Source of the DNA: Whalleya microplaca
Taxonomy: Eukaryota; Ascomycota; Sordariomycetes; Xylariales; Xylariaceae
DNA length: 64,000 nt
Direction: 5' to 3'
NCBI GenBank assembly: GCA_022497155.1
Contig: MU385718.1
Location: 62,001-126,000, forward strand
Shown: positions 1 through 10,122 of the stretch, piece by piece
Position numbering within the stretch: position 1 is the stretch's first letter
How the letters are laid out: every line of letters starts with the position of its first letter
Notes under the pieces: model-generated
The model's database searches: none
The model's input: the letters and a program-made list of their open reading frames with translations, nothing else
What the model was told of the DNA's origin: nothing
Translations under genes and position numbers: made by a program

Positions 1-548
1 GGTAGCTACGGCTGAACTACTGTTATAAAATCATCGCGTCCTAACACGATCTCCCTCTTTCCTCCAACTCCCTTTCCCTACCTTTGCAAAGTCTTCCAAC
101 ATCGACCTTTGTCTCTTTCGACCTTCAACAAACTCTCGCCCACCAAAAGGCAAGCTATTCTTCCCTAGTCGTCTAACTAATCCTAGTCTTAGCTAATCGG
201 TGATGCCTTCTAGGGTCACCAACTCCGAAGACTGATAGAAGCTTAAGGCCTTCACGAGGCAAGGTACGTTCTAGGGCGCTCATAGTCACCTTCAACTTCG
301 CATCGACCCTTGGCTACAGGCCTTGAATCTTCGATACCTTCACTTAGGTTCATGAGGGTATATGGACTACATCAATAGTTTTGCAATGGCCTATCAGAGT
401 ATAATGTGGTCACGAACAATGATGTTATTTCTATTTCTCTAAGGGTGGGGGAACAGATTATATTAACGTACCACAACTGACACTTCCATCTCCAGACATA
501 CCTGTGAGCATCACATCACGCAGGAATTCTCCTGATCCCACCTCCACC
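1..548. other. Intergenic / 5' flank of first RRM-like gene
   Basis: No convincing coding sequence was seen here. The stretch is pyrimidine-rich in its first 200 bases and lies directly upstream of the first RRM-like gene, so it probably holds that gene's promoter and leader. The left edge is cut by the window, so an upstream exon cannot be excluded. Confidence 0.4.
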
Positions 549-1904
549 ATGGCTTCTGACGAGAATGTTACTCCTAACCCCGACCATCGCAACCCTGAGC
601 GTACTGCCCAATTCATATATGGGCAGTTATTTGCTCCACGCCCACAGCCAATAATGGGACGTCGGCCACCAAGTATCGCGCCGGCACCCCAACCTCAGAA
701 CGCTGTCTTAGGCAACACAGATTCCATGGATTTCATGAGACCTAACTGGCCAAGACCCTCGGGTCTCCGAAACGAAGTTGGATTCTCAACACCTGACACA
801 GAGGAGTCGGACCAGGAGAATGAAGTCTCTAACTATCCTATCTTCAACCCCCCTATTCCAACTCGCCGTTATCCTAGTGGGCCTATAAATCCGGCACCGC
901 AGCCATATCAGCAGAGCCACAACCAAACCCCAGTAGTTGGCAGGACTTTTCCCATCGATTTTGTCCGCCCAGTTACATTGAAGTCAGCACTTCCGGCTCC
1001 GCCTGCTATCCCGCCAGCTATCCAGCCAGTCCGACCATTTGGCGATACGTCAACATCCGACGTTTCACGGCCATGGACAAGACTCAACACTACTGGGCAG
1101 TACAATATGGATCGAGAAATGACAAGCACCTCTATTGCAAGACCTATGCATCCAAAAGTAGGCTTTGTTCCTATGTCGAGCGTCCACACTCCTCAAATCG
1201 ATCACCGTTACGGACACCAGATTGACCCGTGGACTCAAATGCATCTCACAGGAGCATCCCCAAACTATCGGGGCAACCCTTGGCTTGAGGCAAACCAATC
1301 TGCTAATATCCCCGAGGAGCTCAACACGTCCATATGGGTTACCAACCTACCGCCCAGCTGCACCCACCGACAACTTCTCGGTGCCATCAAAGGCTGCGGT
1401 AAGGTCTACGCCACAGTGATCAACCCACCGAGGGAATCCCGCTCCCCGCTCAACCAAATCCCTCGCCACACGACCTCAGCGTCCAAGCTCGTCTTCTTCG
1501 ACCGCGCCGGCGCCGAGAACCTGTTCGCGCAGGCCGCGTCGGGCACCTTCACCGTCGGCGGCTACGTCCCGCGCGTGCGCCCCAACCGCATCAAGTCGAA
1601 GCCGCGCGTGCCGGGCCCACAGTGCCGCGTCCTGCACATCGAGGGGCCCAGCGCCATCGTCGACGAGCGCTTCCTGACCGCCTTCTTCCAGACCAAGTTC
1701 ACGTTCGAGATGGAGGCCGTCGTCACACTCGCCACCCACGGCACCCTCACGCGTCAGGAGTGGCGCTTCGGCAGCTTTCGCTGCCAGGCTGAGTCTGCTC
1801 GTCAGGCGATTGCGCGCGAGAAGGAGCGTGCTAACATGACGGAGAGGGAGCGGGTCGCTTGGGGCCAGGTTAATGTCTACTTTGGCGTTGACCCATGTGC
1901 TTAG
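549..1904 (+). CDS. RRM-like RNA-binding protein (paralogue of the gene at 49.3 kb)
   Basis: The 451-residue product has a long disordered Pro/Asn/Ser-rich N-terminal half and a folded C-terminal part. From about residue 258 an RRM-like module begins: the segment SIWVTNLP fits an RNP2 strand, but the RNP1 octamer is replaced by a diverged strand ending VFFDRAG. A second conserved block runs to the C-terminus and ends in DPCA. The same blocks in the same order occur in the gene at 49256-50296, so the two are paralogues. I start at the ATG at 549, which has a strong context (CACCATGG); the frame stays open upstream only through a GTG. GC content rises sharply over the conserved 3' half, supporting coding. 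Role inferred as RNA binding, probably nuclear or cytoplasmic; no target is evident. It converges with the zinc-finger gene downstream. Confidence 0.7.
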   Translation: MASDENVTPNPDHRNPERTAQFIYGQLFAPRPQPIMGRRPPSIAPAPQPQNAVLGNTDSMDFMRPNWPRPSGLRNEVGFSTPDTEESDQENEVSNYPIFNPPIPTRRYPSGPINPAPQPYQQSHNQTPVVGRTFPIDFVRPVTLKSALPAPPAIPPAIQPVRPFGDTSTSDVSRPWTRLNTTGQYNMDREMTSTSIARPMHPKVGFVPMSSVHTPQIDHRYGHQIDPWTQMHLTGASPNYRGNPWLEANQSANIPEELNTSIWVTNLPPSCTHRQLLGAIKGCGKVYATVINPPRESRSPLNQIPRHTTSASKLVFFDRAGAENLFAQAASGTFTVGGYVPRVRPNRIKSKPRVPGPQCRVLHIEGPSAIVDERFLTAFFQTKFTFEMEAVVTLATHGTLTRQEWRFGSFRCQAESARQAIAREKERANMTERERVAWGQVNVYFGVDPCA

Positions 1905-2289
1905 GCTCGGGGTTGACTCTACGGTCATTTACTGTCTGTCATGACCATGTGAATGCAGTAGTCACTTGGTGACTCAGTCAGCATGTTAACAAAGTGCTAC
2001 AAGATAGCAACTGATAGACGAAACTGACATATCCTACCTTACCTGCACTGCGTCATTATCACTAACCCGAGAAGCGCATATATTTGTACTCTCAGCCTCT
2101 TGCTATCGCTGATATATTATTATCCCCATATCTGCTCTGGTGGCAATCTGCCTACTCGGGGAACAATCTTGTCAGGAAGCCAAGCTCACCCACTACTACT
2201 CCTATGCTAAAGTGGTGTCCGGTGTCCTTCTGGTGGGAGGGAGTACAGTACTCAGCATAAATTTATTATCATGTCTTTGATATAACCAA

Positions 2290-2700
2290 CTGGTTTATAG
2301 CAGATACTTACTAGTTCTCAGATAGTACTATTATCGATCGACGTGTTATACACCACATACCTACGTAGTTCGCCTCCATGCGCTCTAACTATTAGTGACT
2401 TCTTCAGACTCTAAGCCAGCAAATTGGGTTTAATCTTTCAGATGAATTTTACTAATTGAAACTACAAGATACATCATCTTAGAGGTGAATATATTTAGAA
2501 GAGGTTATTGCCTAGTGCTTTGGGACTTGGGCAGAAAAGGGGGAGAAGATGGTGATGCCCTATGTTGTATATACGGTACAAGGTAGCAAAAGACTTAAAA
2601 AGTCCTAGCACCAACTACTAACAGAAACCCTATTCAATTTAATAAGCCTAAGTCTTGCTTAATGATGCATCGGAAAAGTCGCATTACATTGTCCAGACCC
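2290..2700. repeat. Dispersed repeat, copy 1 (less mutated)
   Basis: About 410 bp that align along their whole length with 9122-9552. The right halves match best, with shared blocks such as AACCCTA-type tracts, TTTAATAAGCCTAAG and AAAAGTCGCAT. Copy 1 retains many C and G where copy 2 has T and A. Element type is unknown; no terminal repeats or coding sequence were seen. Confidence 0.6.
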
Positions 2701-3112
2701 TTAGTAATATGCAGAATAGTAGATCTAAGAACACCTGAGCACTAATAGATGGGCTATGTACAACGTCTCGAAAACTGAATCCCCGAAGTCTGCATATAGT
2801 TATCCCATGCACGGCGATTACAAACCGAGAGCCTGCCCATTACCTAATCCTTTACTCTGCGCCTTAAGCCTCCTGAGCTACTAACTATAGAATTAGCATA
2901 TTCCAAAATACACATTTAGTATGGGTTTCTGGGGCCATCATGGGGGTGGCGAATGTTATAAGATAACTTAGTTTCAACATCTAGTGCTATTTATAATTTT
3001 GTGGCATAAAAATAGGAGCCTTGGCACCCCAGCAGTTTCCCAAGTGAGTTGAGCTGCATCCTGTTATTTCCTGCATTAGGTTAGACATTTTGGCCTCTCC
3101 ACAAAATAAGAT

Positions 3113-3173
3113 TGTCGCGGGATATATCAGGCGTTATTGCTGTGCTAGCAATAACGGCGTCGTTTTTGCGACA
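3113..3173. repeat. 5' LTR of small LTR element
   Basis: A 61-bp repeat starting TGTCGC and ending GCGACA, identical to 3455-3515. It holds an inner 10-bp stem around a GTGCT loop. Confidence 0.85.
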
Positions 3174-3454
3174 GTTATGAGCCCGGTTCGCGTATGGGTC
3201 CGTTGCGTTTAATAAGTAATTACGCTAACACTCGTATTAAACATGTTCCCTGTACGAGACGACCTTACCGGAAGCTTAGGGTTCGATGCTAGTTTGTGGC
3301 GATGGTTTTCCGTATATCTAGATCGGGCTAGTGGCGCGGCTGTTGGATCAGGGTATATACTCTACCTATTGAGCCAGCTGTAATAGGGTTGTCCCGTTGG
3401 TAAAGAGACCGCGAGGATTCAGATTCAGCCTATTGAGCCAAAATCTGGGGGGTG

Positions 3455-3515
3455 TGTCGCGGGATATATCAGGCGTTATTGCTGTGCTAGCAATAACGGC
3501 GTCGTTTTTGCGACA
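3455..3515. repeat. 3' LTR of small LTR element
   Basis: Second 61-bp copy, preceded by a G-rich tract and followed by the AAGAT target duplication. Confidence 0.85.
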
Positions 3516-5521
3516 AAGATGCTGAGATTGCTGAAGGAACCTTATGTGTTGCAGGCCTGGTTTATGTATTATTATCAAAAGCTAGAGCTATTGGATGTGT
3601 TATTGGGTCAAGTGGCACGCCTAAGTAAGACGCACGGACCGCGGCTGTATAACTACATAATTCGCAAACTACTACATGTTGACTCTTGAGATAATACGCA
3701 ATGCAATGTATAGTACAAATTTGTGACATTCGACGGTGTATGTTATGTCTGGTCACCTAGCAGGTACGGCAAGCAATAGTCCTCCGAGAGAGCCGAAATA
3801 CGCCAAATTGCGTACTGTCCTTGTACCAAGAACCACGGTTATATTTGTAGCCCAGCACTGCATAGCTCAACGTTCCTAGACAATGAGAGGAATAACTGGT
3901 TGTGAGCCCTTGAAATTATTTTTAGAATGACTATTTAATCTTGTTCAAGATACCTAGGAATATTGTGGAATTTGTCTATTAAGTAAGCACCAAATCTAGC
4001 GAGCTCATTTCAGAGGCAAACAGGCTTGGAGTCAAAGGCCAATCTGCAGGCTGAGTCTGAATCAGACCCAGGAACAAGAGAGCAATCCGTCTTCAAATGA
4101 TTCGTTTTGATAAGTGAAGCAATCTTATTTCTTTGTAGATTGTTTCCATTGCAGTTCCCAGTCTGAGACCATCTGGGAGCCAGTTTGACGTCTCGAAGAT
4201 AAGCCGAGTGATGATCGCTCAAAGCTATGATCTTGCTTTTCGTAATGTGCCACGTTCGAAGTGAATGACAACTGAGAGAGTGATTCCTTGGTGAGCTGGG
4301 TAGCACTACCATCAGCTGCTCGCTGGTCTGCTTGGCTGTGGCGAAGGTATTAATTATAATTGACTTATTGGAAGAATAGACACCAATGACTCACGTGGTG
4401 TTCTGAGTGTTTCTGTTTGACATCTTGGGTAAATTGAACTATATCGAAGGGGGTGAAGTTAACTCCTATGTTGTGAAGAGCAGTTCTTGATCTTGTAACT
4501 GATGAAATTTTATAAGCCTGTGTAAAGATAGCGTTGTACGTTATATTGCTCTTAGATCCTTTTGATATGAAGGCAATCATGATATTTATAATTAATGAGC
4601 ATATGTACAATATTCGCCCTCCATTGTCTCACGTGGTCGTATCCGAGATATCCTATATAAAGACCCTCTGGAGGGCAACGGAATAAGAATGAGTTGCCTC
4701 TTCTCGAGTTATAGGTATCCATGGAGGTACACATAACAAGTATGATACATATAACACGTATACACACATGCTAGAAACTGGTGAATGGTATCCGTTCAAT
4801 GATATATTATGAATTCATGGTTTGTGAAGTTTCTTGTATCGTATACTTCGGCCTATCAGGAATCGTGTTCATACGTTACACATATAGATAGGGTAGGGCG
4901 GCAGAGCTCCGCGGGTAGGTAGTGCGTCACCTCCTCAGTAATTTTAGCCTCCTAACTAGCTGCAGCTTATGCTGCCGATCAGAGTGCAGCGAAGGACCGG
5001 TTATCAATCTTGCCCATGCACGTAAATAGCTAATCACTAAATTCAGGCTCGCTTAGTAATTAGTCTAATGATAATTAGGGAGGGAAATATATGGGTCTCT
5101 TGGGGAAAGGGGGGAGGGTTAGGACGATGGTCCTCTTGCAATTGTCTAGTTGAAGGTACCGCTCGGAACGGGAGGTACATGTCAGTGTAGCGGCCCCGGG
5201 CCTCCTCGCGTACTCAATGTGTTACAAGCCCCGAGCTTATTCGCTCATATGGCAGCAGATGCTGACATTTTTGGGCCGTTCGGTCGATGTCCTAGGGTCT
5301 TCAGCCAGCCACTAGCTGTCTCGATGTACATACATTGAATGGGTACCGAACGTCATTCAGTTTGCACCTTTTAATTTCTGAGACTACGATATTATTATGC
5401 TCATTGGTCAAGAGGCAGAGCTTTAGATCATGAGAATGTGACTTGATTAGAATATTTAATAAACCTATGTAGCATGCCTTCTCAAATACTTTCCTGCTGT
5501 TCGGCTTGCAGACATCGAACC

Positions 5522-7459
5522 TCAAGCTCGCTGTATGTCGGGGAGTATTGGCCACCCGTTGCTCGTGTAGCAATCTAAGTTCAAGTCGCCTAGCGCTTTA
5601 ACCTTACTTTCATGTAACCCTTGGTATCTAGACTGCAATCTTGTCAATCCTCCATGCTTCTGTCTTTGGTGCTTCAATAAATTGTCCTTTCGGTTGTAGT
5701 GTTTGACGCATTGATTACAGCGCCATGTGGGTTGCTTCTTGACGGCATGCTTTCGCTTTATATGCTTCTTCAGATTTGCCGCGAGTGCCGAAGCGTCATC
5801 ATTTTTCTTTGTAGTTGCGCTAAAATTGCAGAGTGTACAATATCCTGAGTTAGAACGTAAACTACGCATAGGAGAGCCTTTGGTATGAGCAGTCTCGCTG
5901 AATACTGTGTCAGGATAATTCTCAATAACATCTAAACTATGGCCGGATTTGGGCCTCGTTGTTCTCGCTCCGGGCATGTCAATCCCGAAACTGACAAGTG
6001 TCGAGTCTGAACACTGTGAATGCTGACGACTTGACGAGGTGGACTTATTCTGATACGATATCGTCTGAGTAGTATCAGTTGTATAGCCAGGGCTGGAAAT
6101 TTCCTGGACCATTAATGCATCAACTGGAGCCTCAGAGCCCAGAGAATAGGTGTGACTAGTATCAAGTTCTGGTATTCCGCACGGATAGGTCAACCCGAGA
6201 CGAGGTTGTGATGATGTTCCTGGCCCATGTGCAAATTGCACCAAATCGTGCTGCATATTCGATGGTTGATAATGACCTTCGTGTCCTGCAAAAAGGTCCT
6301 CATCCATAAGACCAGGCGACTCCGTCAGATGACGGTCATATTGCGGTTCCCTTGTGCTGGCTTGGGCGAAATTGTCCCTCACATTGGACCAGTTACCCAC
6401 ATCAAAATCTTGCATAATGGAGGGCATCACTGACGCTTGGAGTTGCGGTAATGGATCCAATGGTCGCTCTGCCTGATTGGCATGACCCCTGAACCTGGAA
6501 TCCTGAACGGGGCCTATCATCTCGTTGTTATTCGCAAAGTCAACACTTGATGATGGAGCGAGCGGGGATGCCCGTTCGGCGTTGTCCATTCCTGCAGGCA
6601 TATAAGGCATTTGAAGTCTCTGCGCGCTGTTCGGAGGTGGTATCCTGATAGTTGGGAAGGGAGGTAATTGTTGTACAGTGCTGTATACAGCAGCAGTAGA
6701 AGAGGCATGGTGGAGATGAGATGCCGGGGAAACGCCCCTAGGCTGTGTTGGGGGTTCAGAGTTCGAGGATAATTCCTGTAGTGTGGACGAAGGGGATGAA
6801 CATGGAAGTTCACTGAGGGACTGCACTTCTAGTCGCTCTGAGTGCTGCCCATTCATTTCGGCCAGGTCACCATGTTGGTTGGTTATCTTAGTCGCGCCTG
6901 GGTACGGTGACGTTGATGTCGACAATCGTTGTGTCTCGTCAGGGACCTTGGCTCCGGAGCACTTTCGTTGAATAGTGTTGCTGATCCTGCGAACTCCATT
7001 CTCAAGTTTTCGCGAGAGGGTCTCTCGTTTCCAAGAACAGTGCGATCTGTCTACCACGTTGAAACGTTGGCATGTGTGACAACAAGGACACCACAATTCC
7101 CCTTCCTTCAACCTGTCGCAGACCTTCAAGTGTTGGATCATGCAGCGAGCATCTTCGAATCGCTGACGACAACGTATCATTGGACATTCGCGCGGTTCAT
7201 CTGGACTGGCACGTCCAGACAAGAAGAAATACTCCATAGTCATAGCCACGAGGCGGCTTCTCGCACAATTATCAACAAGGTTCTCCCGTAAGCTAATTCA
7301 TGAAGTTAATTACAAACTCTAAAAGAACAGAATGAAGAAGCAGCACTCTGATACTTACGGACATTCGTGGAATCCCATGTCGACCTCGATTAGAGCGCGC
7401 TGGGTCTGTACGCCTCCATGAAAGTCACTCGGAACTGGACTTAAACATCGATCGCTCAT
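5522..7459 (-). CDS. C2H2 zinc-finger protein, putative transcription factor
   Basis: Two exons: 7459-7359 and 7292-5522. The 66-bp intron (7293-7358) has donor GTAAGT and acceptor TTAG, and the join is in frame (623 residues). The N-terminal region has Cys/His pairs (near CPMIRC and CPCC). A long Ser/Pro/Gln-rich disordered middle follows. At the C-terminus a partly degenerate finger (CTLC...HIKRKH, around residues 515-545) precedes a canonical finger CNQC-x12-H-x4-H (around 558-580). This arrangement is common in uncharacterised fungal C2H2 regulators, so DNA binding in the nucleus is the likely role. The start is uncertain: in-frame ATGs also occur at 7486 and 7645, the latter running over a small tandem repeat. 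It is convergent with the RRM-like gene. Confidence 0.75.
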
Positions 7460-7608
7460 TTTGAGCTTAGATTTTCTTTCTTTCATATAAAATGGCTTGG
7501 CCAATTTTTCTTGCGCAGCAACCAAGAATCGAGATATTGGAGAAACCAGATAGATTATTGTGAGAGACAATCGGTTCAGTTTTGGACGTCTGACAGGAAC
7601 GCAAGTGC

Positions 7609-7643
7609 GATAATGACTCGAGATAATGACTCGAGATAATGAC
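7609..7643. repeat. 13-bp tandem repeat, 2.7 copies
   Basis: Unit GATAATGACTCGA, repeated head to tail just upstream of the zinc-finger gene's first exon. Confidence 0.8.
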
Positions 7644-8352
7644 ATTGTGCATTGTTGCTCTATCGTGTAAAAGATCAATTGACCTCCAAACTGGAGGGGT
7701 GGAGGGGAGACGTTCCCGTCATCCTATAGCTGTGTGTGGTGTTGTCCTTATGCTTACGCGTTACACTCACCTAGGGTCCGTGGACCTCCTTGTACTGAAC
7801 ACCCTCTCATCATCGAGAATCATATGGGGAAATCGGAAGTACTGTGCAAGTGTGTCAAGCAGGTACCGTGTTCAGGCGGACTGCAGAAGCTGCCTATTGT
7901 GTCGCCAGGAACAGTTCATGTTCATTGGTCCCTCGCAAGGTGAAAATGTTGGCTCTAATGCAAGCTCAACAGACACGTCATGCCGGAGGTGTAGGTCGAC
8001 AGAAGAGAAGATACTTCGGTGAACCATACTGGTAAAGCGGCGCTGGGACTCGGAGTACGGCGCCTAGGTACAGAAGTAAAAGATCTCTCGGTGGTTCGCT
8101 TACGAAGGTGAAGGAGGTCCTCGAGTAGTCAGGTTGTCTCAAGATAGAGGAAGGGTCCCCTCGTATAGAGCTCAAGCGAAGAAACTTGTTTTTGAGGTGA
8201 CTCGGAAAGAGCGGAGATGGCAACTCTATCGGGTCGAAGCATTTCGCTACTGTGGTTTCTGGGTTGCCATCATCAGAGGAAACTTTCAATTTAAATCTTA
8301 GATGAAGAAACTGGACGCACTCGCGATAGATATAGCTATTGTATCAGAGAGC

Positions 8353-8383
8353 GTTCGAGGCAGTGCAAAGCACTGCCTCGAAC
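8353..8383. other. Perfect 14-bp hairpin
   Basis: GTTCGAGGCAGTGC, a loop of AAA, then its exact reverse complement. It is isolated in non-coding DNA with no gene ending next to it, so a terminator role is not supported. Confidence 0.7.
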
Positions 8384-9121
8384 TTAGTCAATTTTTGACT
8401 CGCTTCTCACCAAGGTCCCATAGCACAGCCTAGGTAACCTAAAGATAAACAGCACGAAACCCATGCACGGAACTGCAGATGAAGAGCATAACACTAGAGC
8501 TGTAGTAGTGTCTACGTGCAGGTAACTACCAGTTGTGTCAGAAAACCCTAGTGGCCACCATGAAGGGAGACCAAGCAGTTCTCAACAGAGGCTACAATAA
8601 GGCGAAACAAGGCAACAAAGACGCTTGAGTCGGGCGACATGAGGCGTAGATGGTTCTGCACTTTCAAGGCGCGAACTTTTTCCACTTAGGCAATATGGAT
8701 TTCTATTGGCTAAGATGGTAAATGTAGCATCCAATCATATGGCAACAAGGCATCTAGGGTAATAAATATGTGCTGTGTAACATCGGAAGTACTGCAAGTT
8801 AGATGGATGATGAATACCTAATGGTGTGATACATAGCTAGGTATTATGCTTTTGGGATTTCTGACCCTGTCTATCCAGCTTGGTTCCTTGAAGATAAACT
8901 GTTCTGTTGGCTTAGAAAGATACATCACATTCCTTGGCGTTTGAGTGTTCTGAGACGACCAGCTGATATTCGCAACGGGCTCTTGTACACATATATTTCC
9001 AACCCCCGTCAACCGAAACGGTTATTATCACTGTGGTCCTGGTTATTTTCACGGTAGTATAATGCACCAAACCAAATGTAATCTAGTAGACTAGATACTT
9101 GCCCGTTGGTACTTTCTTCTA

Positions 9122-9552
9122 ACAAATTTAAGTAGCTTAATACTTCCGTACTAGTTTTTAAATAATACCCTTATTAATCGACATATTATAAATCATATAT
9201 ATAGTTTGCCTTTATATACTTTAACTAGTAATGATTATTTTAAACTTTAAATTAATAAGTTAAGTTTAGCTTTTTAAGTAAGTTTTATTAATTTAAATTA
9301 TAAAATATATTATTTTAAAAATAAATAAGTTTATAAAAAGTAATGCCTTAATATTATTATACACTTAATGCTTTTTAACTTAGGCAAAACAAGAGGTGAA
9401 AATAGCGATACCTTATATTATATATATAATACAAGGGGGTAAAAGACTTAGAAAATCCTAGTATCGATTACTAACGGAAACCCTATCTAATTTAATAAGC
9501 CTAAGTTTTGCTCGATAATGTATTAGAAAAGTCGCATGGCATTTTCCAGCCC
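9122..9552. repeat. Dispersed repeat, copy 2 (AT-rich, RIP-like)
   Basis: This aligns with 2290-2700, but C:G pairs are largely replaced by T:A, giving long A/T-only runs around 9240-9330. The asymmetry is typical of repeat-induced point mutation in Pezizomycotina. Confidence 0.6.
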
Positions 9553-10122
9553 CTCTATCCCTCAATCAACTATTCACATCACCCTCACGTTTCCACGGAC
9601 CTACACTATCGACTAAGTATCTGATTATTAAAATAAAGAATTAGCTGAACTTCAAGCGACCCCCGCACAAGCGGCAACAACGTCCGCGACCTCCTCAAGA
9701 ACGGCCAAGAAACCGTAACCCTCATGTGCCGAGTCGATATCACGGCACCGAAGCCGACCGTAGCCCCCGATCCTTTGCCGGCATACGAGGTCGCGGATGC
9801 AGACCGGTAGCTGTACGCCAGAGACAGTACCTAGGTAGTAGTTAGATGGCAACCTTGAATGCCCTGCAACACATCTTACCTAATCAGGTCATTCCATGAC
9901 AAAGACACATTGATTTCGGTAAGCAATCAGGCGCGCAAGCAATGCATGTTTGTCCAGTACAAACACATTGTGCAAACGCCAAAAATTGGCCAGTGCCGGG
10001 CATGGACAGGTCGTGGGGTCGACCTACATAAAGACGCCAGTTGCTCCGTGCTTAACTTGTTGTTCCTTTTTATACTTTACAACGCGTCTGTCGAGAACAA
10101 CCTCGTGAAACCTTAAGCTATC

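Larger units (their letters stand above)
3113..3515. mobile_element. Small LTR retrotransposon (SMART/TRIM type), non-autonomous
   Basis: Two identical 61-bp direct repeats (3113-3173 and 3455-3515) begin TG and end CA and bound a 281-bp interior with no coding capacity. The element is flanked by a 5-bp target-site duplication AAGAT (3108-3112 and 3516-3520). Directly after the left repeat comes GTTATGAGCCC (3174-3184), the exact complement of the anticodon stem-loop of initiator tRNA-Met; some Ty1/copia elements (Drosophila copia, yeast Ty5) prime on a half tRNA-iMet at this site. A G-run (3447-3452) immediately before the right repeat fits a polypurine tract. The LTR itself contains an internal palindrome, CGTTATTGCT/AGCAATAACG. 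The identical LTRs and intact duplication imply a recent insertion. An autonomous copia-like partner elsewhere is inferred. Confidence 0.88.
1905..5521. other. Gene-poor interval with repeats
   Basis: Convergent 3' flanks of the RRM-like and zinc-finger genes. The interval holds the better preserved copy of an old dispersed repeat (about 2290-2700) and a complete small LTR element (3113-3515). The open frames elsewhere are short, lack homology I can recognise and run over AT-rich DNA; I see no gene in them. Confidence 0.6.
7460..10122. other. Gene-poor interval
   Basis: The interval holds a short tandem repeat (7609-7643), a perfect hairpin (8353-8383) and the AT-rich, probably RIP-mutated repeat copy (9122-9552). 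Open frames here are short and I recognise none of them. The last few hundred bases are the likely promoter of the kinase-like gene. Confidence 0.55.

Noticed and set aside
9859..10116. Small plus-strand frame just before the kinase-like gene
   Set aside because: No homology; ends 6 bases before the kinase-like ATG and reads like leader DNA.
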